Below are positions 26,075 to 34,746 of a stretch of DNA of 50,124 nucleotides, piece by piece. Both the position numbers and the translations under genes were made by a program. How positions within the stretch are numbered: position 1 is the first letter of the stretch; every line of letters begins with the position of its first letter. The stretch is from contig CAJTFO010000010.1 of assembly GCA_910575755.1 (NCBI GenBank), positions 1 through 50,124 of the forward strand. The letters are read 5' to 3'. This DNA is from Desulfovibrionaceae bacterium (GTDB lineage Bacteria > Desulfobacterota > Desulfovibrionia > Desulfovibrionales > Desulfovibrionaceae). The notes beneath the pieces are model-generated. The model had not been told where the DNA came from. It did not search any database and was given only the letters and a program-made list of their open reading frames with translations.

Positions 26075-26957
26075 CTAAAAGTATTCGTCAGCCAACTTCT
26101 CATCTTCGTTGGGGTCGTATTCGGGATTGTCTTCCGCATCGGCCAGCACCACGTCCGGCGGCGGCTCCACGGGAGAAAACTCGGTATCCAGAGTTGACGT
26201 TTCGACGGCAGCGACAGGCGGAACCGGTGCTGTTTCCGGCGTGGGCGGCACAAAGATTTCGGTCAGCCAGCCCTGAGCGGACAGGGCTTCCCTTGAACCG
26301 CTTGCCGAGCTGTTTCTTCAGCACGGCAAGGGACTTTTGTTCATCCAGCCGCGCGTTGCCCCAGGCAGGGCGCGACATTGAGGCCATACCGTTTTTCAAT
26401 AATGCCTGCTCCGGCTTGATCGCCTTGCCCGCTTCATTGAGCAACAGACCATTTTCCAGCGCAAACTGCACCGGCGTTCGGGCGACTTTCCACGGCCCGG
26501 CATCGTAGGATTCCCGCGAGAGCAGATACTTGCCGCGTCCCACCACGGGCCGCAGACAGGGAAAGGACTCCGCATTGTTTTTCAGCAGGCTTTCCATGTT
26601 GAAACGCCGGACAAGACCGCCCACGCGGCCCATGAAGATGGAAGCCACGCCGAACAGGACAAGCAGCAGAAAAAAGGGCCAGCGAATCCATGAGCCGGTG
26701 TAGCGCAGCACCTTTTGCATGGCGTCCCAGGACAGGGAAGCCGGATCGGCGGCGGCGATTCGTGCAAAAGCGTTCTCCGCTTCCTCGAAAAACGGCGTGA
26801 ACGCCTTGAGTTGCGCCTTCGCAAGAGTCAAAAGCGGGCCGTTCACGACATCGAGATGCGCCGTGTACAGCAGCGGCACAATGCAGAACGCGATAATCAG
26901 GAATGCGAACCACAGGAAGATACGTTGGTCTTCCCTGTCGTTGCCGGGCTGATTCAT
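26075..26957 (-). pseudogene. DotM/IcmP (TrbA)-like coupling protein partner, apparent frameshift
   Basis: The N-terminal part has two membrane segments (IFLWFAFLIIAFCIVPLLYT; FFLLLVLFGVASIFMG) and the soluble domain (NMESLLKNNAESFPCLRPVV, WKVARTPVQFALENGLLLNE), as in DotM/TrbA, which pairs with DotL. At the GGG run 26290-26292 the frame breaks: with one G fewer it reads KRFKEALSAQGWLTEIF and continues for about 70 residues with an acidic Pro-rich tail ending LADEYF at 26075, 11 bases before the DotL-like ATG. The uncorrected frame runs on as low-quality sequence to 26100. Either a sequencing error or a true lesion; if true, coupling is impaired. Confidence 0.75.
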
Positions 26958-27484
26958 GGCCGCTTCTCCGTCATTTGCTTCTCCGCGCTCTGCAACGACA
27001 GCATGGAAAGCCCTTTCTGCCGGAGCTTTTTCAGATTTGCCTGTACGCGCCGGATATAGGCATCACGGCGATGCGGCGTCCGCGAATGGTACGCGCCGAT
27101 GGCCTGCCAGAGATTGCCGGTGCGCCTGAATTCCTTGCGCAGCAGCCATGCGGCGGCATGGGCGTTGACGTGGCCATCACACAGCACGGCGTCAGGCGAG
27201 ATGCCCATCGCGGCCAGTTCCCTGAGATGAACAGTGTTCACCTGAAAGGGGCCTAAATCCCACGTCCCGTTTTTGTTGCTCAGTGCTTCGCCCATTTTGC
27301 CGCCTTCCGTGGCAAGAATGGCGAAGAGCGCGGCAACGGGCATCCCGCTGACGCGGGCGGCGTCCAGAACGCAGTCAGCCGTCAGGGGATGCATGGGAGG
27401 AAGCGCGACCTTCATGCGCTGTGCGCTCAGAGCAATGTCCGGCGTCAGGCAAAGGGCAAGCAGGAGGAGACAGACCGCTCTCAT
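26954..27484 (-). CDS. Lytic transglycosylase of the conjugation system
   Basis: 176 residues with a signal peptide (MRAVCLLLLALCLTPDIALS). The SLT fold is seen in ILATEGGKMGEALSNKNGTW (catalytic Glu), DLGPFQVN and AAWLLRKEF, GAYHSRTPHRRDAYI. It opens peptidoglycan locally so that the conjugation channel can cross the wall (the role of R64 TrbN and IagB/VirB1 proteins). Start and stop overlap the flanking genes by ATGA, showing tight coupling. Confidence 0.9.
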   Translation of the reverse strand: MRAVCLLLLALCLTPDIALSAQRMKVALPPMHPLTADCVLDAARVSGMPVAALFAILATEGGKMGEALSNKNGTWDLGPFQVNTVHLRELAAMGISPDAVLCDGHVNAHAAAWLLRKEFRRTGNLWQAIGAYHSRTPHRRDAYIRRVQANLKKLRQKGLSMLSLQSAEKQMTEKRP

Positions 27485-27897
27485 TTGATCTTCCCCTTGA
27501 GATGAAGGATGTAGTCGCCGCTTGTGCCGTACACCTTGAAGGGATTGTTGCCGCCGAGTCCGTTGACGGTGTTCAGCACCTGGTTGTGCGCGTCGTTGAT
27601 TTTCTGGTGGATGTAGGAATCGACCTGACTACAGATGCCCGCGACAATCTGATCCATACTCGGCAAGGTCACGCCGAGAGAAAAAGCGTCCCCGATGCCG
27701 TTGATGGAACCGAGACAGACGGAAAGCGCGTCGCGTTCCGTTTCCGGGTCAGGCATCAGCACATCATGCGTCTCCGATACTCTGCCATTGCGTTCCTGAA
27801 TCGCGCCGCCCACGGCCTCTTGCATATCTTGGCAGGAACCGGCGAAACACGGCGCGGCCAACGCCATGCACAGCAAAACCATGAGAATATATTTCAT
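27481..27897 (-). CDS. Small exported protein of the conjugation operon, unknown function
   Basis: 138 residues from the ATG at 27897, which puts a good signal peptide (MKYILMVLLCMALAAPCFAG) at the N terminus; an upstream in-frame start at 27924 is poorer. The mature part has Cys residues (GSCQDMQEAVGG; DALSVCLGSINGIGD; VAGICSQVDSYIHQK) and no recognisable domain. Coupled to the transglycosylase gene by ATGA. Conserved-looking periplasmic conjugation component. Confidence 0.7.
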   Translation of the reverse strand: MKYILMVLLCMALAAPCFAGSCQDMQEAVGGAIQERNGRVSETHDVLMPDPETERDALSVCLGSINGIGDAFSLGVTLPSMDQIVAGICSQVDSYIHQKINDAHNQVLNTVNGLGGNNPFKVYGTSGDYILHLKGKIK

Positions 27898-27921
27898 GTC
27901 GGTATCTCCAATAATGAGGGT

Positions 27922-27968
27922 CAAGGGGCATCATGCCCCTTGCAGGGGCGTGGGGGCAGCGCCCCCAC
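27922..27968. terminator. Two tandem G/C hairpins between topB and the next gene
   Basis: CAAGGGGCA-TCA-TGCCCCTTG (27922-27942) and GTGGGGGC-AGC-GCCCCCAC (27950-27968), both perfect. There is no T tract, so they may be transcription attenuators, mRNA stabilisers or a small repeat element rather than a classical terminator. Confidence 0.5.
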
Positions 27969-27985
27969 ATCAGATTGCATCCTTC

Positions 27986-29956
27986 CTATTTCCTCTTGCC
28001 TTTTGCGTTGAAATCGGGCGTGCCGTCCGAAGCGACGGGATACGTCTTTGTGCAGTCGGGATATGCGGTGCAGCCCCAGAACCACGCGCCGTCCTTTTTG
28101 CGCTTGCGGCGATTCAGGGCCGCGCCGCAGGAAGGACAGGGAAAGGCGGGCGTGCCGTCGCCAAGGATGGGGGCAAGCAAGTCCGGCAGAATCCGGCACT
28201 GATCGGCCAGAAAGGCATCCAGAGATTCCGCGCCCTGAGCGATGGATTCCAGCCGGGATTCCCATTCCGCCGTGGTGATGGGGTCTTTGAGCGCGGGCGG
28301 CGTGAGGGCGATGACTTCCCTGCCGAGCGGCGTGGAGACAAGGGCTTTCCTGTCGGCGGCGAGATAGCCGCGCTCTTTCAGGGTTTCGAGAACCTTGGCG
28401 CGGGTGGCTTCGGTTCCGATGCCCCTGGCGTCCTTGAGCGCCGTTTTTGCGTCGGCATCGGACACAAAGCGATGGACATTGGCCATCGCTTCGATGAGCG
28501 TCCCTTCCGTGAAGCGGGAAGGCGGCGAAGTCTTTTTCTTCAGGGTCTGCACGTCGCGGCAGTGAACGGAATCGCCCTTTTCCAGCGGGGGCAGGGACTG
28601 TTCGTCGGGATCGTCGTCTTCATCCTCATGACCGGCGAACGCCGTCCAGCCGGGATCGAGGATGCGCCGTCCCGTGGCTTCCCAGCGGGTATCGGCAAGA
28701 GTGACAGCGACTTTTTGCGCCTCGTAGCGCATGGTCGGATGGAATTGCAGACAAAAGGCCGTGGCAATCATGAGGTAGAGAGCGCGTTCCTTTTGCGGGA
28801 GCGAGTCCGGGGGCAGTTCGCCCGTGGGCGCGATGGCGTGATGCGCCGTCACCTTTTTGGTGTTCCATGCGGCGCTTTTGAGTGTGCCATCCGCCGTTCC
28901 CGCCACCCGCTCCAGACCGGGAAGCGAGGAAAGCGCGGCCAGCACGGCGGCGGCATCCGCAAACTGTTCTTCCGGCAGATAATGGCAGTCCGTTCTGGGG
29001 TAAGTGGTCAATTTACGCTCATACAGGGCTTGCGCGGTATCCAGCACCTGTTGCGCCGACATGCCGAGCTTGGCGGAAGCCGCTTTTTGCAGGGAGGAAA
29101 GACTGTGCGGCAAAGGCGCGGCCTTGTTTTTGGCTTCCCGTGTGGCTTCCGTTACAAGTCCGTCCGTGTTTTTGTGCGCCGCAACCAGGGCTTCGGCCAC
29201 GGCGTCGTCGGTCAGGCGTCCGCTGGAATCGAGTCCGGCCTGAGCTTCGGACGGAACGAAAGCGGCGGCGAAATCCCCGGCGCTGTGGACGAGCGAAGCC
29301 CGTAGCACGAAATAATCAACGGGCTTGAAATGGGAGATTTCCAGATCGCGGGCGACCACCAGCGCCAGCGTGGGCGTCTGGACGCGGCCCAGGGAAAGCA
29401 CGTCCGAGCGTCCGTCCGCGCGCCCCTTGATGGTCAGGGCGCGGGTCGCGTTGATGCCCGCCAGCCAGTCGGCCCGGCTTCTGGCGCGGGCGGCGTCGCG
29501 GAGGGGCGCGTAACGGGCGTTGTCCGTAAGGTTTGCCAGCGCCTTTCTGACCGAGACTTCGTCCAGCGAGGCCAGCCAGATGCGCTCCACCTGTCCCGTG
29601 TAGTGAAAATGTTCCAGCACCTCGTCAACGAGGAGTTGGCCTTCGCGGTCGGGATCGCCCGCATGAACCACGGAATCGGCGTCCCGCAGCAGCGAGCCGA
29701 TGATGTCAAGTTGCGCGGCGGCGTCCTTTTTGACCTTGTATTTCCATTGGGAAGGAATGATGGGCAGATGTTCGCGCCGCCAATGGGCGTATTCGGGCTT
29801 GTAATCCCGTGGCCACGCGAGTTCGAGCATGTGCCCGAAGCACCAGGTAACAATATCGTCGCCGCAACGGATGCAGCCTTCGGCCTTTTTCTGATTGCCA
29901 AGACCGGCGGCAATGGCCCGGCCAAGGGAGGGTTTTTCGGCAATAAACAGTCTCAT
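27986..29956 (-). CDS. topB: DNA topoisomerase III (type IA)
   Basis: 656 residues, the size of E. coli TopB. The Toprim domain starts MRLFIAEKPSLGRAIAAGL with HAGDPDREGQLLVDE (acidic metal residues). The catalytic Tyr is in KLTTYPRTDCHYL at about residue 329. A C-terminal four-Cys zinc finger reads FPCPSCGAALNRRK and WGCTAYPDC. It unlinks transferred strands during conjugation; many IncI-like and ICE systems carry their own copy. The ATG follows the previous stop by one base, with GAGGAT as ribosome site. Confidence 0.95.
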   Translation of the reverse strand: MRLFIAEKPSLGRAIAAGLGNQKKAEGCIRCGDDIVTWCFGHMLELAWPRDYKPEYAHWRREHLPIIPSQWKYKVKKDAAAQLDIIGSLLRDADSVVHAGDPDREGQLLVDEVLEHFHYTGQVERIWLASLDEVSVRKALANLTDNARYAPLRDAARARSRADWLAGINATRALTIKGRADGRSDVLSLGRVQTPTLALVVARDLEISHFKPVDYFVLRASLVHSAGDFAAAFVPSEAQAGLDSSGRLTDDAVAEALVAAHKNTDGLVTEATREAKNKAAPLPHSLSSLQKAASAKLGMSAQQVLDTAQALYERKLTTYPRTDCHYLPEEQFADAAAVLAALSSLPGLERVAGTADGTLKSAAWNTKKVTAHHAIAPTGELPPDSLPQKERALYLMIATAFCLQFHPTMRYEAQKVAVTLADTRWEATGRRILDPGWTAFAGHEDEDDDPDEQSLPPLEKGDSVHCRDVQTLKKKTSPPSRFTEGTLIEAMANVHRFVSDADAKTALKDARGIGTEATRAKVLETLKERGYLAADRKALVSTPLGREVIALTPPALKDPITTAEWESRLESIAQGAESLDAFLADQCRILPDLLAPILGDGTPAFPCPSCGAALNRRKRKKDGAWFWGCTAYPDCTKTYPVASDGTPDFNAKGKRK

Positions 29957-29957
29957 G

Positions 29958-31343
29958 TCATATCCTCATGCGGCGCTTGGCCGCGTTTTTCTGTTCATTC
30001 AGGGGAAGGGGATTTTCCATAGCGCCCGAAGCGGATTGGAGTTTTTCGTCAAGCTCCATGTGGAGCGCCCGCGACACCTGATCGCAGAGTTCAGCCAGCT
30101 CCCTGACTTGCTGGGGGTCTTGTTTGAGCGCCATGTCCAGAAAATCGGGATTCTGGAGAATGACGCGTGCCCTGGCGACGGGATCGCCAGCGGCCTCGAA
30201 GGCGGCAATGGATTCGGCCAGCGTCGGATCGTGCCGCGCCGCAGCCCCGGACGAGATCGCCAGTGTCGGGGAAACGCCGACAGCCGCGTCCCGCTGTTTC
30301 TGCATGGCTTCCAGTTCCGCCCAGGCTTCGGGCCTGGGGAACCACCAGTCGCGCGGCTTTTCCCCGGCCTCGAACTGACGCAGGGAGGTCAGCGTTCTGG
30401 CCGCGTCAGCCGCCGCCCTGAACAGTTCCGCAACGTCGCCGCCGGAAAACGTCTGGTTCCAGTTGGCCACTTGCGCGGACGCGCTGTTGTCGGGCATGGG
30501 CAGATGGAATTTTGCCCCGGCCAGCAGGGAGAACAGTTCCGCCCGCATTTCCTCAAAGGCGCGGCTTTTGAGCGTTTCCGGCTCCGTCTGCCGGTTTTCC
30601 CGCGAGCTGTGGCCCGTCGCTTCATAGAAACCGCGCAGCTTGGCGGCGTAATAGGCGTCCGAGCTGGTGAACCTGTCCGGGAACGGCAGCTTCAGCACAT
30701 CTTCGGCATGGCTGTATGCGGCAGGTCCTTTGTGGTGTTCCACGGCAATGCCGGAATCAGCGATGAATTTCTCCAGAAAGGCGTTGCGCTCCTGTTCCGT
30801 GAGCGCCGGAGCCGCTTTTTCCTTGGCGGGCAGGCCGTGGATTTGCTCCGCATTGAACACGGTGAACGGATAAAACAGCGTCTTGTGCTGGACAGGAGGG
30901 AGCTTTGCGCCCTGCTTGCGTTGCGCTTCAATGGCCCTTGCTTCATCCTGGGAATGGAATGTCCATTGTTCGTCTTCCCCGATGGTGAAGAAAATTTCTT
31001 CAGGCCGCAGGAGCTTGATGCCGTGTTGGCCCTTTTTGATCCCCACCTTCAGGTTCGGATGTTCGTCCTGATACTGCTGGATTTGCTTGAAGGTCATCCA
31101 GCGATCATCCTGATAGCCCTTTTCCATCCCGGCCAGCATGAGGCGCAGCATGTTGGGGCCGCCGTATTCCCTGCCGGTGGTCGGGCAGAACGGCGTTCCT
31201 GTCGGAGTGTCGGCGACGCGGGGCTTCCCGGCGACTTTGGAAGTCAGGGCGAGCATAGTTTCGGCAATGCCGTTGACAAACTCTTCCTGCACCTCGCGGC
31301 TGACCTGAAAGCGGCTTTTCTTTTCTTGCGGGGTCTGGCTCAT
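29958..31343 (-). CDS. ArdC-like ssDNA-binding/zincin protein with degenerate metal site
   Basis: 461 residues. The N-terminal ArdC/TraC domain (DUF1738) is clear: GTPFCPTTGREYGGPNMLRL, DDRWMTFKQIQQY and GIKKGQHGIKLL. The following zincin-like domain reads YYAAKLRGFYEATGHSSREN and RAFEEMRAELFSLLAG where relatives have an HExxH-type helix (FHELxHxTGH) and the Glu helix; only the TGH part survives, so the HExxH metal site is lost. ArdC proteins protect incoming conjugative DNA from restriction. Extra C-terminal 180 residues are of unknown fold. Between topB and a 71-codon gene, overlapping both closely. Confidence 0.75.
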   Translation of the reverse strand: MSQTPQEKKSRFQVSREVQEEFVNGIAETMLALTSKVAGKPRVADTPTGTPFCPTTGREYGGPNMLRLMLAGMEKGYQDDRWMTFKQIQQYQDEHPNLKVGIKKGQHGIKLLRPEEIFFTIGEDEQWTFHSQDEARAIEAQRKQGAKLPPVQHKTLFYPFTVFNAEQIHGLPAKEKAAPALTEQERNAFLEKFIADSGIAVEHHKGPAAYSHAEDVLKLPFPDRFTSSDAYYAAKLRGFYEATGHSSRENRQTEPETLKSRAFEEMRAELFSLLAGAKFHLPMPDNSASAQVANWNQTFSGGDVAELFRAAADAARTLTSLRQFEAGEKPRDWWFPRPEAWAELEAMQKQRDAAVGVSPTLAISSGAAARHDPTLAESIAAFEAAGDPVARARVILQNPDFLDMALKQDPQQVRELAELCDQVSRALHMELDEKLQSASGAMENPLPLNEQKNAAKRRMRI

Positions 31344-31555
31344 GCGTCCTCCCGCGCGATGTCCACAAGAACGGCATCCGGGGCTTCCAGCGGATTGAGG
31401 AACCCGGCGGCGACGGCTTCTTCGCGGCTCATGAGAAACGCGCCCGCGTCAAGCTGGCGCTCGATGTCCGCCTGGGTGAGCGTGACGCGCTCCTTTTCGA
31501 TGGTGCGCACGGGCGCGTCGAACAGACCGTGCGCGTTTGGCGTTGCGTCATTCAT
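31340..31555 (-). CDS. Small protein of the conjugation operon, unknown function
   Basis: 71 residues, acidic: LFDAPVRTIEKERVTLTQAD, FLMSREEAVAAGFLNPLEAP. No domain recognised. The ATGA overlap with the ArdC-like gene, and its placement right after IcmT, support translation. Possibly a small partner of the ArdC-like protein. Confidence 0.6.
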   Translation of the reverse strand: MNDATPNAHGLFDAPVRTIEKERVTLTQADIERQLDAGAFLMSREEAVAAGFLNPLEAPDAVLVDIAREDA

Positions 31556-31574
31556 GGAATTTCACCTCGTTTGC

Positions 31575-31844
31575 TTACCAGCGGCAGCGTTTGCGCCACT
31601 GGCTTTCATTGTTTCGTGTTTCCCGCCGCCGTCCCATGCAGGCCACGCGGATGGCGCGAAAGCAGGCAAGCGGCGTCATGCCGGTGCGTTGCACCAGATA
31701 GAGAGCGATGATGGCGGTGAACGCCAGCCCCGCCGTCCACCAGGCCCAATGGAACAACCAGAGAGCCAGAGGAAAGACGGCGCGGGCGTCCAGAATGAAG
31801 ATTTTCGGCGTGAGCGCGGTGTCGCGCCAGAGAATGTCAGCCAT
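31575..31844 (-). CDS. icmT: IcmT/TraK-like conjugation protein
   Basis: 89 residues from ATG 31844 with AAGGAGG upstream; a longer open frame to 31961 is part of dotB. Core IFILDARAVFPLALWLFHWA and WWTAGLAFTAIIALYLVQRT fits the IcmT/TraK family: one or two membrane segments with the conserved DAR/FP and WW residues. In R64 traK follows traJ, as here icmT follows dotB. A small inner-membrane part of the T4BSS. Confidence 0.85.
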   Translation of the reverse strand: MADILWRDTALTPKIFILDARAVFPLALWLFHWAWWTAGLAFTAIIALYLVQRTGMTPLACFRAIRVACMGRRRETRNNESQWRKRCRW

Positions 31845-32976
31845 TGGCCGCCTCCTTGCCCTTGCGTTCCGCCAGAATCGCCAGATAGTTTTCTCTGGCG
31901 AGTTTGCCGTTTTCATAGGCGGTTTGAGCGGCGTCCTGTATTCTCTGACCGGAGGCGGCAAGCAGCTCTTCGGTTTTCAGAATGAGCCGTTCCAGCGGCG
32001 TATCCAGCAGCATTTCCCGGATCTCCGGCGTGAAGGCCAGATACTCGCGCAGGGCAACGCGCCCGCTCCTGTCCGGCAGGGGCAGGAGGCGTTGCGAGAT
32101 GATCAGGCGCAGACTGGAAAGCAGCGTGGCCGTGACTTGCAGCCGCTCCGCAAACGGAAAGACGTTGATGATGCGGGAAAGCGTTTCCGGCACGGAGCGG
32201 GTATGCACCGTGGAATAGGCGGCCACGCCGATTTCCGCGCTCTCCATCATGCCCCGCAGGGTATCGGGATCGCGGCTTTCCCCGATAAGCACCACGTCCG
32301 GGGCTGTGCGCGTACTGTTGCGCGTGGCCGTCAGAAAGGATTTCAGGTGTTCGGGAATGGTGCTTTGCGAGACAGGGCCGCCGGGATTCGGCACGGCGTC
32401 AAAGTCAAACTCGATGGGAGCCTCGTAGGTGCTGACGTGGCGTCCGCCGCTTTCGATGATGCGTCGCAAAATGGCGGCCAGCAGCGTGGACTTGCCCGAC
32501 CCCATCACGCCCGTGACCAGCACCAGACCGTTGGACGGCATGGCGTGGTCAAGAATGCCTTGCTCCACATGCAGGTCTTCCAGAGCGGGCGGCATGGAGG
32601 GAATGGCCCGGAACACGATTTTGGCCCCGGTTGAATACCCGTCCGCCACCGGCGTGGCGTTGCCGCGATAGCGACGGCGCACGCCGCGCGATTCCTCGAT
32701 TTCGTGAGCAAAGTCGTAATCCGACTGGCCGGACTTGATGAGCGCGGACACGGAGTTGTTTTTGGTCAGACGCTCCAGCGCAGCCAGCAGTTCATCCGTC
32801 GTGATGGGACGCTGCGTGACCTGTCTCCATACGCCGTTGAGCCGCATCCACGCCGGAAGGCCGGAACGCAGACACAAATCGGACATGCCGCTGTGCGTGG
32901 CCCAGAGCAGTAACTCATTGATTTGCAAATAGTCCCAACGGATGCGGGGTTCAGCGGGATACACGTTGCCGCTCAT
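31837..32976 (-). CDS. dotB: DotB/TraJ secretion ATPase
   Basis: 379 residues from ATG 32976; the longer frame upstream lies inside dotC. PilT/VirB11-class hexameric ATPase: LWATHSGMSDLCLRSGLPAW (PAS-like N domain), Walker A VTGVMGSGKSTLLAAI at about 161, the Asp box STYEAPIEFDFD, Walker B APDVVLIGESRDPDT and His box AAYSTVHTRSVPETL. Powers type IVB secretion and pilus or channel dynamics at the inner membrane. Overlaps icmT by 8 bases and dotC by 4. Confidence 0.95.
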   Translation of the reverse strand: MSGNVYPAEPRIRWDYLQINELLLWATHSGMSDLCLRSGLPAWMRLNGVWRQVTQRPITTDELLAALERLTKNNSVSALIKSGQSDYDFAHEIEESRGVRRRYRGNATPVADGYSTGAKIVFRAIPSMPPALEDLHVEQGILDHAMPSNGLVLVTGVMGSGKSTLLAAILRRIIESGGRHVSTYEAPIEFDFDAVPNPGGPVSQSTIPEHLKSFLTATRNSTRTAPDVVLIGESRDPDTLRGMMESAEIGVAAYSTVHTRSVPETLSRIINVFPFAERLQVTATLLSSLRLIISQRLLPLPDRSGRVALREYLAFTPEIREMLLDTPLERLILKTEELLAASGQRIQDAAQTAYENGKLARENYLAILAERKGKEAANG

Positions 32977-34229
32977 TGCCGCTTCCCTCCCTTCGTTCGC
33001 GCGGGAGGCGCGACGGTAAAGGCGGAAGGCGCGGTGATCCGGTACACCTTCTGGCCGATGTTCAGCTTGTTGCCCTGGGTGCGCGTCCCCAAATCGGCGG
33101 AAGCCGTATTGACCCGGCTCAGGAGGTGTTGCGCGGTGAGCAGGTGGTAGAGCATGACGCCGCGATAGCTCCGCGCCATGCGGGATACGTTGTCGGCATA
33201 GAGCTGGTCGGCCCCAGCCAATCCTTGCGCCCATGCTTCGCGCACCGCCGCCCGCCAGATGGCGCGTTCCTCCGCGTTTTTCGGCAACACGGCGGGATTG
33301 GGCTGTTCCGGCGCGGGGAAGTCATCGGCCATGAGAAATTCCCGCCAGTTCGGCACAACCGCGATGTACCGCGCGGGTTCCAGCAGTTCATAGGTTGTTT
33401 TGGCGGCTGTGGCCGTATCCCCATCCTCGATACGCATGGATGCGCCCGCCCGCGCGATCTGCGGCGGCAGGATCAGGGCTTCCCCCTGCGTGAGCAGGAG
33501 CGGCGCAAAGTTGAACGCCGTATCCATGATGGCGCTGTAGCGTTCCGTTTCCGCCACAAGCTGACCGTAGCGCCAGGACATGGAGGTCTGGAACGTGACC
33601 AGCCGCGCCGCTTCCCGGATGGCTTTGGGCCGCATGAGTTGAACGGCGCTTTGTTCCTTGCCGCCGTTTCCCTTCATTTCCAGCAGTTCCGCCAGTTCGG
33701 CGGGATCGCCCTTGCGCGGCCCGGATGCGGGATCGGCGGGAAGGTAAACCTCAAGGGACTGTCCCGCGCCGTCTTCCCGGTACGCGGCGTCATGGGGCAC
33801 AAATTTTCCTGTTCCCTTGTCGGCGCGGTCGGCGGGAGCCGGAGCGTTGACAACTTCCGGCGACACGGGCGCGGGATTGACGACTTCGCCCTGCTTTCCG
33901 GCGCAACCGCTCAGACCGGCACAGAGCAGAAACGGCAGAACCAGCGCGGCCAGTTTTTGCGAAGCGGACTTTTTGGTCACGTCAACCTGAAAACGCTGAC
34001 AAAGGATAGTCACCACGCGCGAGGCATGGCGCATGACCACGATGCAGGCAATCAGCAATGCCAGAAGGCCGCTTCCGCAGAGGACGACGCCGGGTGTGGA
34101 CAGATCGGCGGCGGCAAAGCCGTCCTGAAAGCCGTCCCGAAAGCCTTTCTGATAACTTTCCATGTGGAGGGGAGGCTCATGCAAATTGGGCAACGGCTCT
34201 TTGGGAATGAGGAGGGCGGGAGCTTTCAT
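32973..34229 (-). CDS. dotC: DotC/TraI outer-membrane lipoprotein with an N-terminal extension
   Basis: 418 residues. The DotC core is in the second half: AIREAARLVTFQTSMSWRYG, FNFAPLLL, LPPQIARAG, YELLEPARYIAVVPNWREFL. A lipoprotein signal ends at LSGC (Cys about residue 109), preceded by about 80 residues with another hydrophobic helix (VVLCGSGLLALLIACIVVM). DotC is usually about 300 residues with the lipobox near the start, so initiation at the GTG at 33980 (TKKSASQKLAALVLPF then CAGLSGC) would give a normal protein; the upstream part may be a fused small gene. Forms the core outer-membrane complex with DotD and DotH. Confidence 0.85.
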   Translation of the reverse strand: MKAPALLIPKEPLPNLHEPPLHMESYQKGFRDGFQDGFAAADLSTPGVVLCGSGLLALLIACIVVMRHASRVVTILCQRFQVDVTKKSASQKLAALVLPFLLCAGLSGCAGKQGEVVNPAPVSPEVVNAPAPADRADKGTGKFVPHDAAYREDGAGQSLEVYLPADPASGPRKGDPAELAELLEMKGNGGKEQSAVQLMRPKAIREAARLVTFQTSMSWRYGQLVAETERYSAIMDTAFNFAPLLLTQGEALILPPQIARAGASMRIEDGDTATAAKTTYELLEPARYIAVVPNWREFLMADDFPAPEQPNPAVLPKNAEERAIWRAAVREAWAQGLAGADQLYADNVSRMARSYRGVMLYHLLTAQHLLSRVNTASADLGTRTQGNKLNIGQKVYRITAPSAFTVAPPARTKGGKRQ

Positions 34230-34696
34230 GAGCGTCCCTCCAGCCTGGAAGTTCTGGCCAGCGTCAGCACCCGATTGACGGCATCGACGCGCAGCACGGC
34301 CTGCGGCTGAATCTGCCAGGCGATGTCTTCCAGCAGTTCATGCGCCGGACGGTTCAGGCCATGCACCACAATGGGCATGGCTTGCGCCGAGGGAGCGCCG
34401 GTTTCCCGGTAGCGGTAGCCGATGTGCAGGCAGATTGCCTTGAGCGCCCCGGAGGCTGCGCCTGTCCAGTTGATGGAGACAGGTTGCGCCAGAGAAGGAT
34501 CGGCTGGCGGCAGCAAGGGCTGCAAGCCCTGGCCGCGCAGCCGGGCGAGCATGGCGAGTTCGCCGTGCGCCTGTTCCGCCGCCTGCCCAAGCGTGGCCGA
34601 GACAAAATCGACCGAGGGGGGAACCGGAGGCGCGGTTTTCTCCGCGCAGGCGGCAAGAGCCAGACAGGACAGCATCAATAAGGTTTTGGGAAACAC
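34226..34696 (-). CDS. dotD: DotD/TraH outer-membrane lipoprotein
   Basis: 156 residues from a GTG at 34696 with AAGGAG 7 bases upstream. Lipoprotein signal PKTLLMLSCLALAAC with Cys at about residue 17. The C-terminal secretin-N-like half (ISINWTGAASGALKAICLHI-type, GYRYRETGAP, PAHELLEDIAWQIQPQAVLR) matches DotD/TraH. Partner of DotC and DotH in the outer-membrane ring. ATGA overlap with dotC. Confidence 0.9.
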   Translation of the reverse strand: MFPKTLLMLSCLALAACAEKTAPPVPPSVDFVSATLGQAAEQAHGELAMLARLRGQGLQPLLPPADPSLAQPVSINWTGAASGALKAICLHIGYRYRETGAPSAQAMPIVVHGLNRPAHELLEDIAWQIQPQAVLRVDAVNRVLTLARTSRLEGRS

Positions 34697-34746
34697 GAAG
34701 GTACTCCTTATATTATTAAGGTTAAGAGAGACACACCCCCGGCCCG

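Noticed and set aside
29895..31985. 696-codon plus-strand open frame
   Set aside because: Antisense of topB, ArdC-like and IcmT genes; no motif and no ribosome site.
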